A stretch of DNA of 64,000 nt from UBA2030 sp049969475 (GTDB taxonomy: Bacteria > Bacteroidota > Bacteroidia > Bacteroidales > TTA-H9): the NCBI GenBank assembly GCA_049969475.1, contig JBMFOU010000010.1:30392-94391 (forward strand). Reading direction: 5' to 3'. A program made the position numbers and the translations under genes. This document shows, in pieces, positions 33,933-42,782 of this stretch; positions within the stretch are counted from its first letter, which is position 1; each line of letters opens with the position of its first letter. The notes below the pieces were generated by a model. The model made no database searches, was not told the DNA's origin, and saw nothing but the letters and a program-made list of their open reading frames with translations.

Positions 33933-34619
33933 TTATCCCAAACAATAACCTACACCCTTAAAAGTCTTTATAAGGTCTGAACCGAGCTTTTCGCGCAATT
34001 TTCGAACATGGACATCGATGGTACGATCCCCGGCTGGTGCATCATTGCCCCACACGGCAGTGAAAATTTCTTCCCTGTTGAAGACCCTGCCCGGCTTGGA
34101 GGCCAGAAACTGCAACAGTTCAAATTCTTTTTTCGAAAGTGTGATTTCTTCCTCTCCCTTTTGCACAATATATTTTTCTGAGTCAATAATCAGGCCTGCA
34201 ACCTCCATCCGGGAAAGATTATGCATTTCCTGAGAAGGATTTTTCCTTTTCAGCAAGGCTTTTATTCTGCTCAAAATCACAGCCGGACGTACAGGTTTTA
34301 TCACGTAGTCATCAGCACCTGCAGTAAAACCAGCCACCTGTGAGTAATCTTCTCCACGCGCGGTTAAGAGCATGATGAGTGTTTGCTTAAGCTTAGGATG
34401 TTCGCGAATGGCCTGGGTTATAGAAATGCCATCCTCACCGGGGAGCATCAAATCGAGAATGATGAGATCGGGCATAAACTCGGCAGCCATCTGCATTCCG
34501 CTTTCTCCATCAAGGGCACTCCTGACCGAAAAGCCTTCTTTCCGAAGGTTGTAGCCCAGAAATTCTACAATATCTGGCTCATCGTCTATGATCAGAATTT
34601 TTGAAGTGAGCGTTTCCAC
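33933..34619 (-). CDS. OmpR/PhoB family response regulator
   Basis: 228 aa. Receiver domain (about 7-120) has the acidic pocket IIDDEPD, phosphoacceptor Asp in LIILDLMLPGEDG, LTARGED and the conserved Lys in DDYVIKPV. The C-terminal winged helix (about 135-228) has LSKKEFELLQFLASKPGRVF and TIDVHVRKLREKLG, ending IKTFKGVGYCLG. It should bind DNA after phosphorylation. No histidine kinase flanks it, so it is an orphan here; PhoB-like control of phosphate is a guess from similarity only. Confidence 0.93.
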   Translation of the reverse strand: METLTSKILIIDDEPDIVEFLGYNLRKEGFSVRSALDGESGMQMAAEFMPDLIILDLMLPGEDGISITQAIREHPKLKQTLIMLLTARGEDYSQVAGFTAGADDYVIKPVRPAVILSRIKALLKRKNPSQEMHNLSRMEVAGLIIDSEKYIVQKGEEEITLSKKEFELLQFLASKPGRVFNREEIFTAVWGNDAPAGDRTIDVHVRKLREKLGSDLIKTFKGVGYCLG

Positions 34620-34638
34620 TTTTGCCTCTTTGGTTAGG

Positions 34639-34646
34639 CAAAACTA
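34639..34646 (-). promoter_or_regulatory. -7 box of the response regulator gene
   Basis: Minus-strand TAGTTTTG, matching TAnnTTTG, 20 bp before the ATG at 34619. Confidence 0.5.
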
Positions 34647-34700
34647 CTTAGGACAGTTTTCAGAAACTTTAAGCTAATATTAAGAAATCAATAAGTTACA

Positions 34701-36629
34701 TTAATCATAAAAAGGCCAGATGACACCAAAGTTTATCCCTGCATCAGACAAAGGATAGTGAAAGGCTCCCCAATAATTGAATCCCGTCCAGGCTGCGTGA
34801 AAATGGCGATAACGAAGGAAAAGCCGGGCCCTGGCAATTTTTGCATTCAAAAACAAATCGGCCACCACAAAGTTTCCGGTTTTCTTTTCGTTTTGTAAAT
34901 AAAAAGAAGAAATGGATGGCATAAAAGCCGGAGCATAATAGGAAGAATACCAGGTGGCGGTTATTCCGGGTTCTGCCCACAATGCATTATCGAACAAATA
35001 TCCCGATACACTCACAGTGGATTTGGCAAGCCATTGGGGTAAGGATAAAACTTCAGTATTGGAAGATCGTTGCCATACCCCTTCAAACCAGGCGTGCATG
35101 TGTCCCCAGGAGATTTGCTGTTCCAGTGTAACCCTCAAAAGAGAAATAGCTCCCCCTGCCTGAGCCGGAGCTGCCTCATGATTGAGATAGACAAGATTAT
35201 TAATTAGATAATACTCTGGTTTGATGAGCGTTTGGGGGCCTTGCAGGAATCCACCCAAATGTACAATTTCCTGACTGCTCCAGGAAGTATCCCATTGCTG
35301 ATGATTACCTGCATAACGGGTATAAAAATAGTCTGGGGCAGAGGTATACAAACGGGCAAACCCGGCCATTTCCCATTCTTTACCCCTGTTTGAGAACTTT
35401 TTAAAGATTTTGCCTTCCAGCCCAGCATCGCCTCCATTGTAATTGCCAAACACCCACCATCCCCGACCGTCGAGGCCAAAACCGGCAGGCAAAAGCAGGC
35501 GAAGGGTCGCGGAGGGAATTAATTGATTGAAAGTTACCAAGCGCGTTGAATCGTTGTTGTATCCCGCAAGCAAATATTCTACCCCTAACTTCAACTTAAG
35601 AGGAAAGGAAGATTGATAAAGGTAAAGTGCATTGGTCCAGGCGATTTCGTTTCGCAGATGAAAAACACTTACCGAATCGAAAGTTGTGGATGGGTTACGG
35701 TAAAAACGGGTGTAAAAGCCATTCGGGGCCTTGTCAACATAGGTGAAAGAGGTAGAGCTGTATTCGAGATGATGAATAAACCGGCCAAAAGAGAAGAAAC
35801 GCCGGGGCAGCGTCTCGTAGAAAGGCACGGTATCAGGCATTTGTTGAGTCAATGTATCCACCCGGGAGGTGTCGGAGATAGTGGGTTTGACCCGGGCGCG
35901 GGTCGGTTCCCAAAATTGGGTAAAGCTGTATAAACGACTGGTTTCGTTGGCGTCGGCACTACTAAGCCTGACTGCAATCAGGGGTCGACGGGTATATTTG
36001 TTGTTTTCGAAATCGCTGTCGTTCTGAATACCCCCATTGGGTTGATAATCGAATCCGTTACGGATTATGGCGGCGAGAATGCCATAGTGCTTGTTTTTTG
36101 AAAAATAGCGCAGGGTAATGGCCAGATTATCAAGATCGGCTCGCTGACGGGAATATGGCCCAGTAGCGTGTATCAGGCGGTAGTTAAGGCCCAGGGTCAG
36201 TCCCCGGTAAAGATTGCGACTGTATAATGCACTGAGCACGTTTTCTTTATCAGGACCCATTACATAGCGAACTTCCGAAAAGGGAGAAGAGCTATGAAAA
36301 TAGGGAATAGTATTAGGCTGATAACGATAAGGAGCCATGGCGCCACGCCCAAAGTTGAAACCTGGCTGCTTATCATAATCAGGAGTAAGCGTTTGCAAAG
36401 GGAGGCCCACATTTCCCAAAGAAGCATAGAATCCCTGATTTTCGGCAGAATATTGATGAATTTGTCTGGTAGTCGTATCAATCCTTCGAAATTCAATGGT
36501 GCTCAGACCATTAATAGTGTTGGTAAAGGAGTATATTTCGGTTGAATCGTGGGGTGTAACCCATATAACCTGGGCTGGGACGTGCACGGCTATGATGATG
36601 AAAACCAGCAAAGTAAATATCTTTTTCAT
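34701..36629 (-). CDS. Putative porin (Porin_10-like outer-membrane protein)
   Basis: 642 aa from ATG 36629, which opens the signal peptide MKKIFTLLVFIIIAVHVPAQ; longer in-frame starts would run into the upstream gene. The rest is beta-rich with many aromatic residues and ends INFGVIWPFYD, as expected for an outer-membrane barrel. It resembles the 'putative porin' family of Bacteroidota, usually 600-700 aa. Substrate unknown. It begins 4 bp after the SpoU methylase stop, so both come from the promoter at 37471-37478. Confidence 0.82.
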   Translation of the reverse strand: MKKIFTLLVFIIIAVHVPAQVIWVTPHDSTEIYSFTNTINGLSTIEFRRIDTTTRQIHQYSAENQGFYASLGNVGLPLQTLTPDYDKQPGFNFGRGAMAPYRYQPNTIPYFHSSSPFSEVRYVMGPDKENVLSALYSRNLYRGLTLGLNYRLIHATGPYSRQRADLDNLAITLRYFSKNKHYGILAAIIRNGFDYQPNGGIQNDSDFENNKYTRRPLIAVRLSSADANETSRLYSFTQFWEPTRARVKPTISDTSRVDTLTQQMPDTVPFYETLPRRFFSFGRFIHHLEYSSTSFTYVDKAPNGFYTRFYRNPSTTFDSVSVFHLRNEIAWTNALYLYQSSFPLKLKLGVEYLLAGYNNDSTRLVTFNQLIPSATLRLLLPAGFGLDGRGWWVFGNYNGGDAGLEGKIFKKFSNRGKEWEMAGFARLYTSAPDYFYTRYAGNHQQWDTSWSSQEIVHLGGFLQGPQTLIKPEYYLINNLVYLNHEAAPAQAGGAISLLRVTLEQQISWGHMHAWFEGVWQRSSNTEVLSLPQWLAKSTVSVSGYLFDNALWAEPGITATWYSSYYAPAFMPSISSFYLQNEKKTGNFVVADLFLNAKIARARLFLRYRHFHAAWTGFNYWGAFHYPLSDAGINFGVIWPFYD

Positions 36630-36633
36630 TCCC

Positions 36634-37443
36634 TTAATTTTGGGGATTACGCTGCCTGAGGGCTTCATAAATAATGATAGCAGCTGAAACGGACACGTTA
36701 AGCGAGTCGGCGCTTCCATGCATGGGGATGATGATATGGTCGGAGCAGGCGGCAAGCCATTCATTGCTTAAACCTTCCGACTCAGAGCCTACTACAATAG
36801 CTGTAGGTTGTGAAAAATCTGCCAGCGTATAGGTTATGGCTCTGGGGGTAAGGGCTGCGGCAAAAGGACGAATACCATTTCCCCTAAGCCAATCGATAAC
36901 TGTGGCAGAATCTGCTACCCCCACCTGGACTGAAAAGAGGGTACCAATACTTGCTCGCACTACATTGGGATTATAAACATCTGTGCGTGTGTCGCAAACC
37001 ACCAATGCATCCACACCTGCAGCATCAGCGGTACGAAGCAAGGCACCCAAATTTCCCGGTTTTTCAACAGATTCAGCTACAAGAATCAATGGATTTTGTG
37101 AGAGCTGTATTCGAGCCAGTTCGTGGGAACGGGCTTCAAAAATAGCAACCATACCCTCGGTGGTTTCTCTGTATGCAATGCGTGCAAATGCTTCGTTTGA
37201 AAGCAGATAGGCTGAAGCCTGGGTAAAATAGTCCAGTATATCCTTAATTTTTTCAGATTCAGCCCAGTCCTGAGTCGTATAAAGCTCTACCGGCGAATAA
37301 CCCGCACCTATGGCTTTTCGAATTTCACGAAATCCTTCCACAATCACCAAGCCGGCTTCCCTGCGCTCACGGGGCTTCTCCTGCAGGCGCACCAACTGCT
37401 TGATCCGAGGATTGGAAGGACTGGAAAGGGACTGCCATTTCAT
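36634..37443 (-). CDS. SpoU/TrmH family RNA 2'-O-methyltransferase
   Basis: 269 aa. An N-terminal substrate-binding domain (about 10-105, SPSNPRIKQLVRLQEKPRERR) precedes the SPOUT knot: ESVEKPGNLGALLRTADAAG (motif 1), VVGSESEGLSN (motif 2), IPMHGSADSLNVSVSAAI (motif 3), all intact. It methylates a ribose in rRNA or tRNA using SAM; the exact site cannot be read from sequence. Confidence 0.92.
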   Translation of the reverse strand: MKWQSLSSPSNPRIKQLVRLQEKPRERREAGLVIVEGFREIRKAIGAGYSPVELYTTQDWAESEKIKDILDYFTQASAYLLSNEAFARIAYRETTEGMVAIFEARSHELARIQLSQNPLILVAESVEKPGNLGALLRTADAAGVDALVVCDTRTDVYNPNVVRASIGTLFSVQVGVADSATVIDWLRGNGIRPFAAALTPRAITYTLADFSQPTAIVVGSESEGLSNEWLAACSDHIIIPMHGSADSLNVSVSAAIIIYEALRQRNPQN

Positions 37444-37470
37444 GCTTTATCGCTTGGCGCTATGGATGCA

Positions 37471-37478
37471 CAAAGGTA
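37471..37478 (-). promoter_or_regulatory. -7 box of the SpoU methylase/porin operon
   Basis: Minus-strand TACCTTTG, 28 bp before the ATG at 37443. Confidence 0.55.
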
Positions 37479-37566
37479 GGAATTTCCTCTGGCGGTTGAA
37501 AAGCCCCTGAGCTTTCCCCCTGCTAACTTACCATAAGATAATGACAATTGAGCAAAAGAGTTAACC

Positions 37567-37774
37567 ATGTCAAGATCCTTGATTTTGCTGCAAAATGATA
37601 TCTTTGGAATAAAATTGATTTTCAGTCCATCAAGGCTCAAGAGAACTTAAGGATTCGCAAGGATTAGCAAGAGATGTATCTCAGGTAGGCCATCACGGAA
37701 TTGGTGATTACCAACTCATTGTAACCCCAGATACCGACCTGGATTATGTAATGACCCTTATCAAGCAATCCTGA
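37567..37774 (+). pseudogene. Frameshifted C-terminal remnant of a DUF5655-type gene
   Basis: An ATG frame (37567-37650) reads MSRSLILLQNDIFGIK then stops; a +1 shift near 37646 continues as LKDSQGLARDVSQVG, then HHGIGDYQLIVTPDTDLDYV, then MTLIKQS and a stop at 37772-37774. The second part resembles, from memory, the C-terminal end of DUF5655 proteins (D-V-S-x-x-G-H-x-G-x-G-D-Y ... Y-V-M-x-L-I-K-Q-S). The rest of the gene is gone. The remainder of 37444-37808 shows only the promoter at 37471-37478. Confidence 0.55.
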
Positions 37775-37808
37775 ATAAAAAACAGGCAATAGCAAACCCT
37801 AATAGTTG

Positions 37809-38285
37809 CTATTCGGGATTTTCACCGTTGCCGTAATCCTTCACCTGTAGAATGTCGCCGTTTTCGTTCCACATGACCCATTTACCCGTTTTCACTCCCT
37901 TTTGATAATGCATTTCGTAACGCAGCCTTCCCTTGTCGTCCCATATACGCCAGGTGCTGTCTTTCAAATCATTAGTATACCAGGCTTCACCGGTTTTTAT
38001 CCCTTCGGAATTAAAAGTAAGCCAAAGTCCATTTTTGCGACCTTCCTGGTAATGGCGCTCTTCCTTCACCAGACCGTTTTCATAGTAAAAGCTACTTTTC
38101 CCGTCGTACACGCCATTGCGAAATGATTGTTCGGAGCGCTTTTTGCCATTATCGTAGTATTCTATATGAGTTCCGGTGTAAAGCATTCCATTTTTATAGA
38201 ACTTACCATCGATACGGGTAAGGTCTTGTGCATAGACCCACACAGATGCCAGAAGGACAATAAAGGTGAAAAGGAATGAACGCAT
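37809..38285 (-). CDS. MORN-repeat (YwqK-like) exported protein
   Basis: 158 aa with signal peptide (LFTFIVLLASVWVYAQ). The mature part is about five MORN_2 repeats with the Y-x-x-G pattern: YYDNGKKRSEQSFRNGVYDG, YYENGLVKEERHYQEGRKNG, MHYQKGVKTGKWVMWNENG. Such beta-sheet repeats bind proteins or membranes; function unknown. Annotation pipelines often call these antitoxins, but no toxin is nearby. Related in architecture to the gene at 52917. Confidence 0.85.
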   Translation of the reverse strand: MRSFLFTFIVLLASVWVYAQDLTRIDGKFYKNGMLYTGTHIEYYDNGKKRSEQSFRNGVYDGKSSFYYENGLVKEERHYQEGRKNGLWLTFNSEGIKTGEAWYTNDLKDSTWRIWDDKGRLRYEMHYQKGVKTGKWVMWNENGDILQVKDYGNGENPE

Positions 38286-38344
38286 GTTTGTAAAATTGTG
38301 AAAGTGTACGATAAAAGATGATAAAATAAAGTTATAAGCTATTT

Positions 38345-38352
38345 CAAAAGTA
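38345..38352 (-). promoter_or_regulatory. -7 box of the MORN gene
   Basis: Minus-strand TACTTTTG, matching TAnnTTTG, 60 bp before the ATG at 38285 and just past the end of the receptor gene. Confidence 0.4.
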
Positions 38353-38360
38353 TGAAAGTA

Positions 38361-41207
38361 TTAGAGTTTATACGAAAGACCCACGCTATAATAGGTTCCT
38401 GGAAAAACATGATAGCTATCCTGGGTACGTTTGACGAGTCCCTCTCCTTGTTTTTCGAACTCGATAAATTGCCTGTAAATCGTTGCCTGATTGAGCAGGT
38501 CGCGCACACCAGCCTTAATTTCCCAGTGATTACCCCATTCCTTGATAAAGGTGAAATCGAGCGAGTGCCGGGGCAACTCGTAAACATCTGGAAAATCGAG
38601 CCCCACTACTACGATGCGCTTACCGGTTACGTTGTAAAGTAGGCTCAGGTTAAGTTTCTGCTCAGTATTCTGATAGTAAAGACCTACATTTACAATATAA
38701 GGCGACTGGCCCATCATAGGTCTCTGGTAGGAGCGACTGTAAAATCGGGTAGTATCCACGTCAATCCTACTTTTAATAAGAGCTGCATTGGCTACAAGCG
38801 TGAAATTTTTTAAAATGCTGGCTGCCGGAAACAACGAGGCCAAAGAGCTTCGTACATCTACCTCAGCGCCTATACTGTAAGCCCCCAAGGCATTCTGAAA
38901 AGTGTAATCGCGTCCCGAACCGCTGTTGATCTCAATGGTTTCTATGGGTGCGGTAAACTTCTTGTAAAATAAACCCAGTGCAAAACTTTCTGAGGGCGAA
39001 GGATAATACTCGTAGCGAAGGTCGAGGTTGTGGGTAAGAGAGTTACGCAGACTGTCGTTGCCTCTGATTACCCTCTTTAGCTCGAAATCGTAGTATGCAA
39101 AAGGAGCGATCTCCCTGAATTCTGGTCGGTTGATGGTTAGACCGTAGGTAGTTCTAAGAAGTGCTTTTGAGGTAAGATTGTACGATAAATTAGCCGAAGG
39201 AAACAGCCGGGTTTCGTCATTGGTATAATTGACCGGTTTTGAGGCATTATCGGAAGAATAGCTGTCGAGTGTCTGACGGTTTTTCTCTAATCGAGCACCG
39301 CCACTGAATGTTAGTTTGTCAGTAAAAACAGGGGTTTTCAGACTTAAATAGAAAGCCAAGAGATCGTTTCCCGCATGATAAGAATCAGATGCATTGGTAG
39401 TCTCATCCAGCTTAATACCTTGGGTATTGTTTATGTTTTGAGGACTGAATATGCTATCGATGGGCTGATAGGGTAAGTTCCAATCGAAAAGGAACATGTT
39501 TGCAATGACATAACCTATGTTCCGGGCAGAAAATTGGCGGCGTTTTCGTTCGGCATAGACACCGGCCTTAAGCTCTGGCTGATAATTTCCAACTACAAAT
39601 CTGCGGGTAAAATTGGAACCACCCACCCAAACATTTTCCGATGTTTTTTGATATACCCTGCCTGAAAGTTCGGGAGTAGCGGCAAAAGAGAAGTTGACCC
39701 CATATTGGCCGTAGTGAGGACTCGAGGGGTCGTCTTCACTTTTAACCAAATTCAGACGTTTGGTATCTGGCTGGTCGCGATCGGCATAGCTATAGCCCAG
39801 CGTAAAATCGAGCAAGGTACGCTGGTTATTAAAATTGAACTGACCGCCTATAGCACCTGAATACGTATTGCGCGATTGGAATAAAAGGCTTCTTCCATAA
39901 ATGGTCTGACCACCGTAAAAGTCTTTACCATTGCGATCAATATAAGAGAAAGTCCCGAAATGATTGAACAGGTTGCGAAACTCTATTCGTTGGTTATTAC
40001 CGAATATGAGCTGCCAGTTGTGCAAAGCCCCTATTCTAATTTTATTTTCGTATTTGTTGTCATAAAAGTAATTATTCGTATCGGGATGGTCCTTCACCTC
40101 ATTATACACCTGAAAATCAGCTCTAAAAATATCATCCCTATTATAAGTATTAGTGTAATTGATTGCAGTGATGTTACCCAGCGAAACTTTTCTCAGCGCG
40201 AATCTTTTACTCAAGCTTAAATTGAAACGTGGATCAGGCAAAGCGCTTCCCGGTGTCGGGGACCAAATGTTATTTAAACTTCTCCCAATACGGGTCAATT
40301 GTTCAGGATCTTTGATTTGATTCAGATGGGCGGGGAAACCAGGAGGCAGGGAGAGAACTCCGGCATCTGAGCCCAGCCATACCCTATTGCCCGGATGATA
40401 GTTTTTGAAATTCTTAAAAGTGGTAGAACTACGGTAAGAGCTACTAAACCCGATCTGCAAACCATCTTCATCGCTGAGGGTACGGGTGGTAACCATAATA
40501 GCAGCCCCACTGAAATCGGCAGGCAATTCAGGGGCTGGCGATTTATAAACAAGGATATTATCAAGAAGAGCCGAAGGGATCACATCAAAAGAAAATGCAC
40601 GTACATCGGTTTCGGAGCTGGGTGTAGCCGCACGGTTGAGCCAAACATTATTATACCGTTGACTTAAACCCCTTACCATCACGAAACGATCGTCCATAAG
40701 GGTAATCCCTGCAATGCGCTTAACTACATCGGCAGCATCGCGGTCTTGCGAACGTTTGATGAGTTGAGATGAAACCCCGCTGGCCACAAGACTCCCCTGA
40801 CGAATCGTGCTAAGCATCGATATCTCTGTATCGGTGCGTTTAGCAGCAACTATGGTTACTCCTTCGAGTGAAGCAACATTCTCTTCAATGGTGATATTCA
40901 AATCCAGGGTCTTGCCAGCTTCCACCCTAATGCGATCGATGGTTTTGGTCTTATAGGAAATGAAGGACACTATGAGATTATAAATACCTGGTTTAATGTT
41001 TTTTATCTCAAAATTTCCATCCAGGTCGGTAGAAGTGCCTAAGGTAGTTCCTTGTAGGATAACATTAGCTCCCACAATGGTTTCACTGGTTTTGGCGTCC
41101 TTTACGTTTCCTTTAATGGTTGCCTGAGAGAAAACAGGAAAAGAGTAAAAGATAATGCATAGAACAAACAAAGAGAATGCTATTTTTTTGGCTGACACGA
41201 TGTGCAT
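38361..41207 (-). CDS. TonB-dependent receptor with carboxypeptidase-like N-terminal domain
   Basis: 948 aa. Signal peptide (FSLFVLCIIFYSFPVFSQ), a CarboxypepD_reg-like domain (about 28-110, IKGNVKDAKTSETIVGANV), a plug domain (about 120-240, ADVVKRIAGITLMDD, VRGLSQRYNNVWLNR) and a 22-strand barrel ending VFPGTYYSVGLSYKL. It imports a bulky or scarce nutrient through the outer membrane using ExbBD-TonB energy. No SusD partner follows, so it is not a classic polysaccharide utilisation pair. Substrate unknown. Confidence 0.93.
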   Translation of the reverse strand: MHIVSAKKIAFSLFVLCIIFYSFPVFSQATIKGNVKDAKTSETIVGANVILQGTTLGTSTDLDGNFEIKNIKPGIYNLIVSFISYKTKTIDRIRVEAGKTLDLNITIEENVASLEGVTIVAAKRTDTEISMLSTIRQGSLVASGVSSQLIKRSQDRDAADVVKRIAGITLMDDRFVMVRGLSQRYNNVWLNRAATPSSETDVRAFSFDVIPSALLDNILVYKSPAPELPADFSGAAIMVTTRTLSDEDGLQIGFSSSYRSSTTFKNFKNYHPGNRVWLGSDAGVLSLPPGFPAHLNQIKDPEQLTRIGRSLNNIWSPTPGSALPDPRFNLSLSKRFALRKVSLGNITAINYTNTYNRDDIFRADFQVYNEVKDHPDTNNYFYDNKYENKIRIGALHNWQLIFGNNQRIEFRNLFNHFGTFSYIDRNGKDFYGGQTIYGRSLLFQSRNTYSGAIGGQFNFNNQRTLLDFTLGYSYADRDQPDTKRLNLVKSEDDPSSPHYGQYGVNFSFAATPELSGRVYQKTSENVWVGGSNFTRRFVVGNYQPELKAGVYAERKRRQFSARNIGYVIANMFLFDWNLPYQPIDSIFSPQNINNTQGIKLDETTNASDSYHAGNDLLAFYLSLKTPVFTDKLTFSGGARLEKNRQTLDSYSSDNASKPVNYTNDETRLFPSANLSYNLTSKALLRTTYGLTINRPEFREIAPFAYYDFELKRVIRGNDSLRNSLTHNLDLRYEYYPSPSESFALGLFYKKFTAPIETIEINSGSGRDYTFQNALGAYSIGAEVDVRSSLASLFPAASILKNFTLVANAALIKSRIDVDTTRFYSRSYQRPMMGQSPYIVNVGLYYQNTEQKLNLSLLYNVTGKRIVVVGLDFPDVYELPRHSLDFTFIKEWGNHWEIKAGVRDLLNQATIYRQFIEFEKQGEGLVKRTQDSYHVFPGTYYSVGLSYKL

Positions 41208-41223
41208 TTTTTAAAATCGTGCG

Positions 41224-41252
41224 CAAAGCTACCCGGCCAGTATTATCTCAAA
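41224..41252 (-). promoter_or_regulatory. Promoter of the TonB-dependent receptor
   Basis: Minus-strand TTTG (41252-41249), 17-bp spacer, TAGCTTTG (41231-41224), 17 bp before the ATG. Confidence 0.6.
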
Positions 41253-41295
41253 GTTAAGTTTAGATTATATCCTTGTTAAGATCAGTCTTAAATAA

Positions 41296-42120
41296 TTAAT
41301 TACCAGAATCTTCTCTTTCTTTTAAATGAATCCATGATAGGATTTCAACAGCAATCTCTTCAATAGACTTGTGAGAAACGTTGATGATTCTCCAGCCGGG
41401 ATTTTTACGGAAAATCTGATGGGCAAATTCCAAATCTTTTCTTACAAAATCGAGGGAGGCATAATCGCCTGTGTAACCATTCAGATAGTCCTGACGAGTT
41501 TTACGTAAACGACTGAGATCGAGCGGATTGTTAAACAGACCAAAAACCTTGTGAGGTGGAAGGTTAAAAAGTTCCGTTGGGGGAGCTATACCAACCACTA
41601 AAGGCACATTAGCTACCAGCCAACCTTTGAAAGCCAGGTAGATACTAATAGGAGTTTTAAAAGTTCGTGAAACGCCTACCAGAACTATTTCGGCTTTCGC
41701 TAATTCATGAATTCGTTGGCCATCATCGTGTGCAAAAGCAAATTGGACGGCATCGATACGTTTAAAATATTCTTCGTTGACCTCATGGTAGAGGCCAGGT
41801 TTTCCCTCTGGCCGCCGGTTGAGATGTTCGGTAAGTTTTAGCAATAGCGGGCCCATCAGATCTACAGTCTCTACCACATGCATGCGGGATGCCTTCTGCA
41901 TGTGATGTCGTACTTTCTCATCCACAAGGGTATGTACTATCAGTGCTTTTCGCAGGGCAGCATTTTCTACAATCTCATCTATTTGCTGAAATGTGCGAAC
42001 ACCTGCATAAATCTCCACCTGATTATCAAATTCTATACCTCCAAACTGCAGCATGGCAGCCTCAAGGGCATGTTTAGCGGTTCGGCCCGTGCCATCCGAA
42101 ACTATGTAAATGATAGCCAT
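41296..42120 (-). CDS. PPDK/PEP synthase regulatory protein (kinase-pyrophosphorylase, DUF299)
   Basis: 274 aa from ATG 42120; an in-frame TTG at 42126 lies inside the -7 box and is rejected. Family motifs are IYIVSDGTGRT at the N-terminus and the P-loop-like GVSRTFKTPISIYLA in the middle. The family switches pyruvate phosphate dikinase or PEP synthase on and off by ADP-dependent phosphorylation and Pi-dependent dephosphorylation of a Thr. The Phe within SRTFKTP replaces a small residue (Ser or Gly) in sequences I recall. Its PPDK target is not in the window. Confidence 0.9.
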   Translation of the reverse strand: MAIIYIVSDGTGRTAKHALEAAMLQFGGIEFDNQVEIYAGVRTFQQIDEIVENAALRKALIVHTLVDEKVRHHMQKASRMHVVETVDLMGPLLLKLTEHLNRRPEGKPGLYHEVNEEYFKRIDAVQFAFAHDDGQRIHELAKAEIVLVGVSRTFKTPISIYLAFKGWLVANVPLVVGIAPPTELFNLPPHKVFGLFNNPLDLSRLRKTRQDYLNGYTGDYASLDFVRKDLEFAHQIFRKNPGWRIINVSHKSIEEIAVEILSWIHLKEREDSGN

Positions 42121-42123
42121 ACT

Positions 42124-42131
42124 CAAATATA
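42124..42131 (-). promoter_or_regulatory. -7 box abutting the PPDK-regulator start codon
   Basis: Minus-strand TATATTTG ends 3 bp before ATG 42120; transcription would begin about at the start codon (leaderless). Confidence 0.45.
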
Positions 42132-42782
42132 GTAAAAATTTTTACTTAGATCTCTCAAATTTTGAGGTCGCGAGTCAGAGGAGGCTGACCACCTCTACTC
42201 CTCCCTATCCACCTTGTTGTGCTTTTGTGCTCCTTTGGATTCCTCATTGCATACAAACAGGTTGTTGAAAGCCAACAAATTAATAAGCTACTGCTAAACA
42301 GGTGTAATAATTAATAATCAAAAATAACCCATGGTCAATGCACCTATCTCGCCTATTAAATCAACCTGTCCGGCTTGCGCAACTTATATCATTAATAATA
42401 AGTCCTTCTCTTTAAACTATTCTCTTATAAGAATCCTTTCAAACAAGCTTCCCGAACGAAGATATCTTCGGTAAAAAACTTTGGCCTATTCAATAAAAAC
42501 ATTGAAGGCCCAGGGTGCGGCGAAATTCACTCCTTTTCATCGATGTCATACTCTTCCCGATACTTCCTTCGAACCAGAGAATAAAATCGGAGGGAATGAC
42601 CTCCTAAACTTAGGACCCAGCTTCAGGCAGGATGAAGCTTAGCAATTAGCTTTTAAGAATATGAGTAGTTGGCCCTCTTTGCGATTACTCTACAACATTT
42701 ATTTCCCCGCTTGTATATGTGACAGAAATCCTCTGCAGCAAATGTGAAATCTTTTGCATGGCAAACGGGCTCCGTAATCCCA
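42127..42782. other. 656-bp region without a gene, with a possible protein-coding relic
   Basis: Between smpB and the PPDK regulator. It holds the regulator's promoter, a perfect 14-bp palindrome CGAAGATATCTTCG (42457-42470), and a 7-bp hairpin AGCTTCA / TGAAGCT (42619-42639). On the minus strand a short open frame without a start (about 42527-42630) ends FYSLVRRKYREEYDIDEKE and may be a gene tail; I cannot name the family. No tmRNA-like acceptor stem or T-arm was found beside smpB. Confidence 0.4.

Noticed and set aside
36630..36764. Longer N-terminus for the putative porin
   Set aside because: Would overlap the SpoU methylase gene and put 45 residues before a perfectly good signal peptide.
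37809..38285. Antitoxin of a toxin-antitoxin pair (YwqK annotation)
   Set aside because: The protein has a signal peptide and MORN repeats and no toxin-like gene is adjacent.
38361..41207. SusC/SusD polysaccharide utilisation locus
   Set aside because: The TonB-dependent receptor has no SusD-like lipoprotein or glycosidase next to it; the GH92 gene is 4 kb away beyond unrelated genes on other transcripts.
42127..42782. tmRNA gene beside smpB
   Set aside because: No acceptor stem, T-arm or tag-peptide reading frame was found in the gap on either strand.
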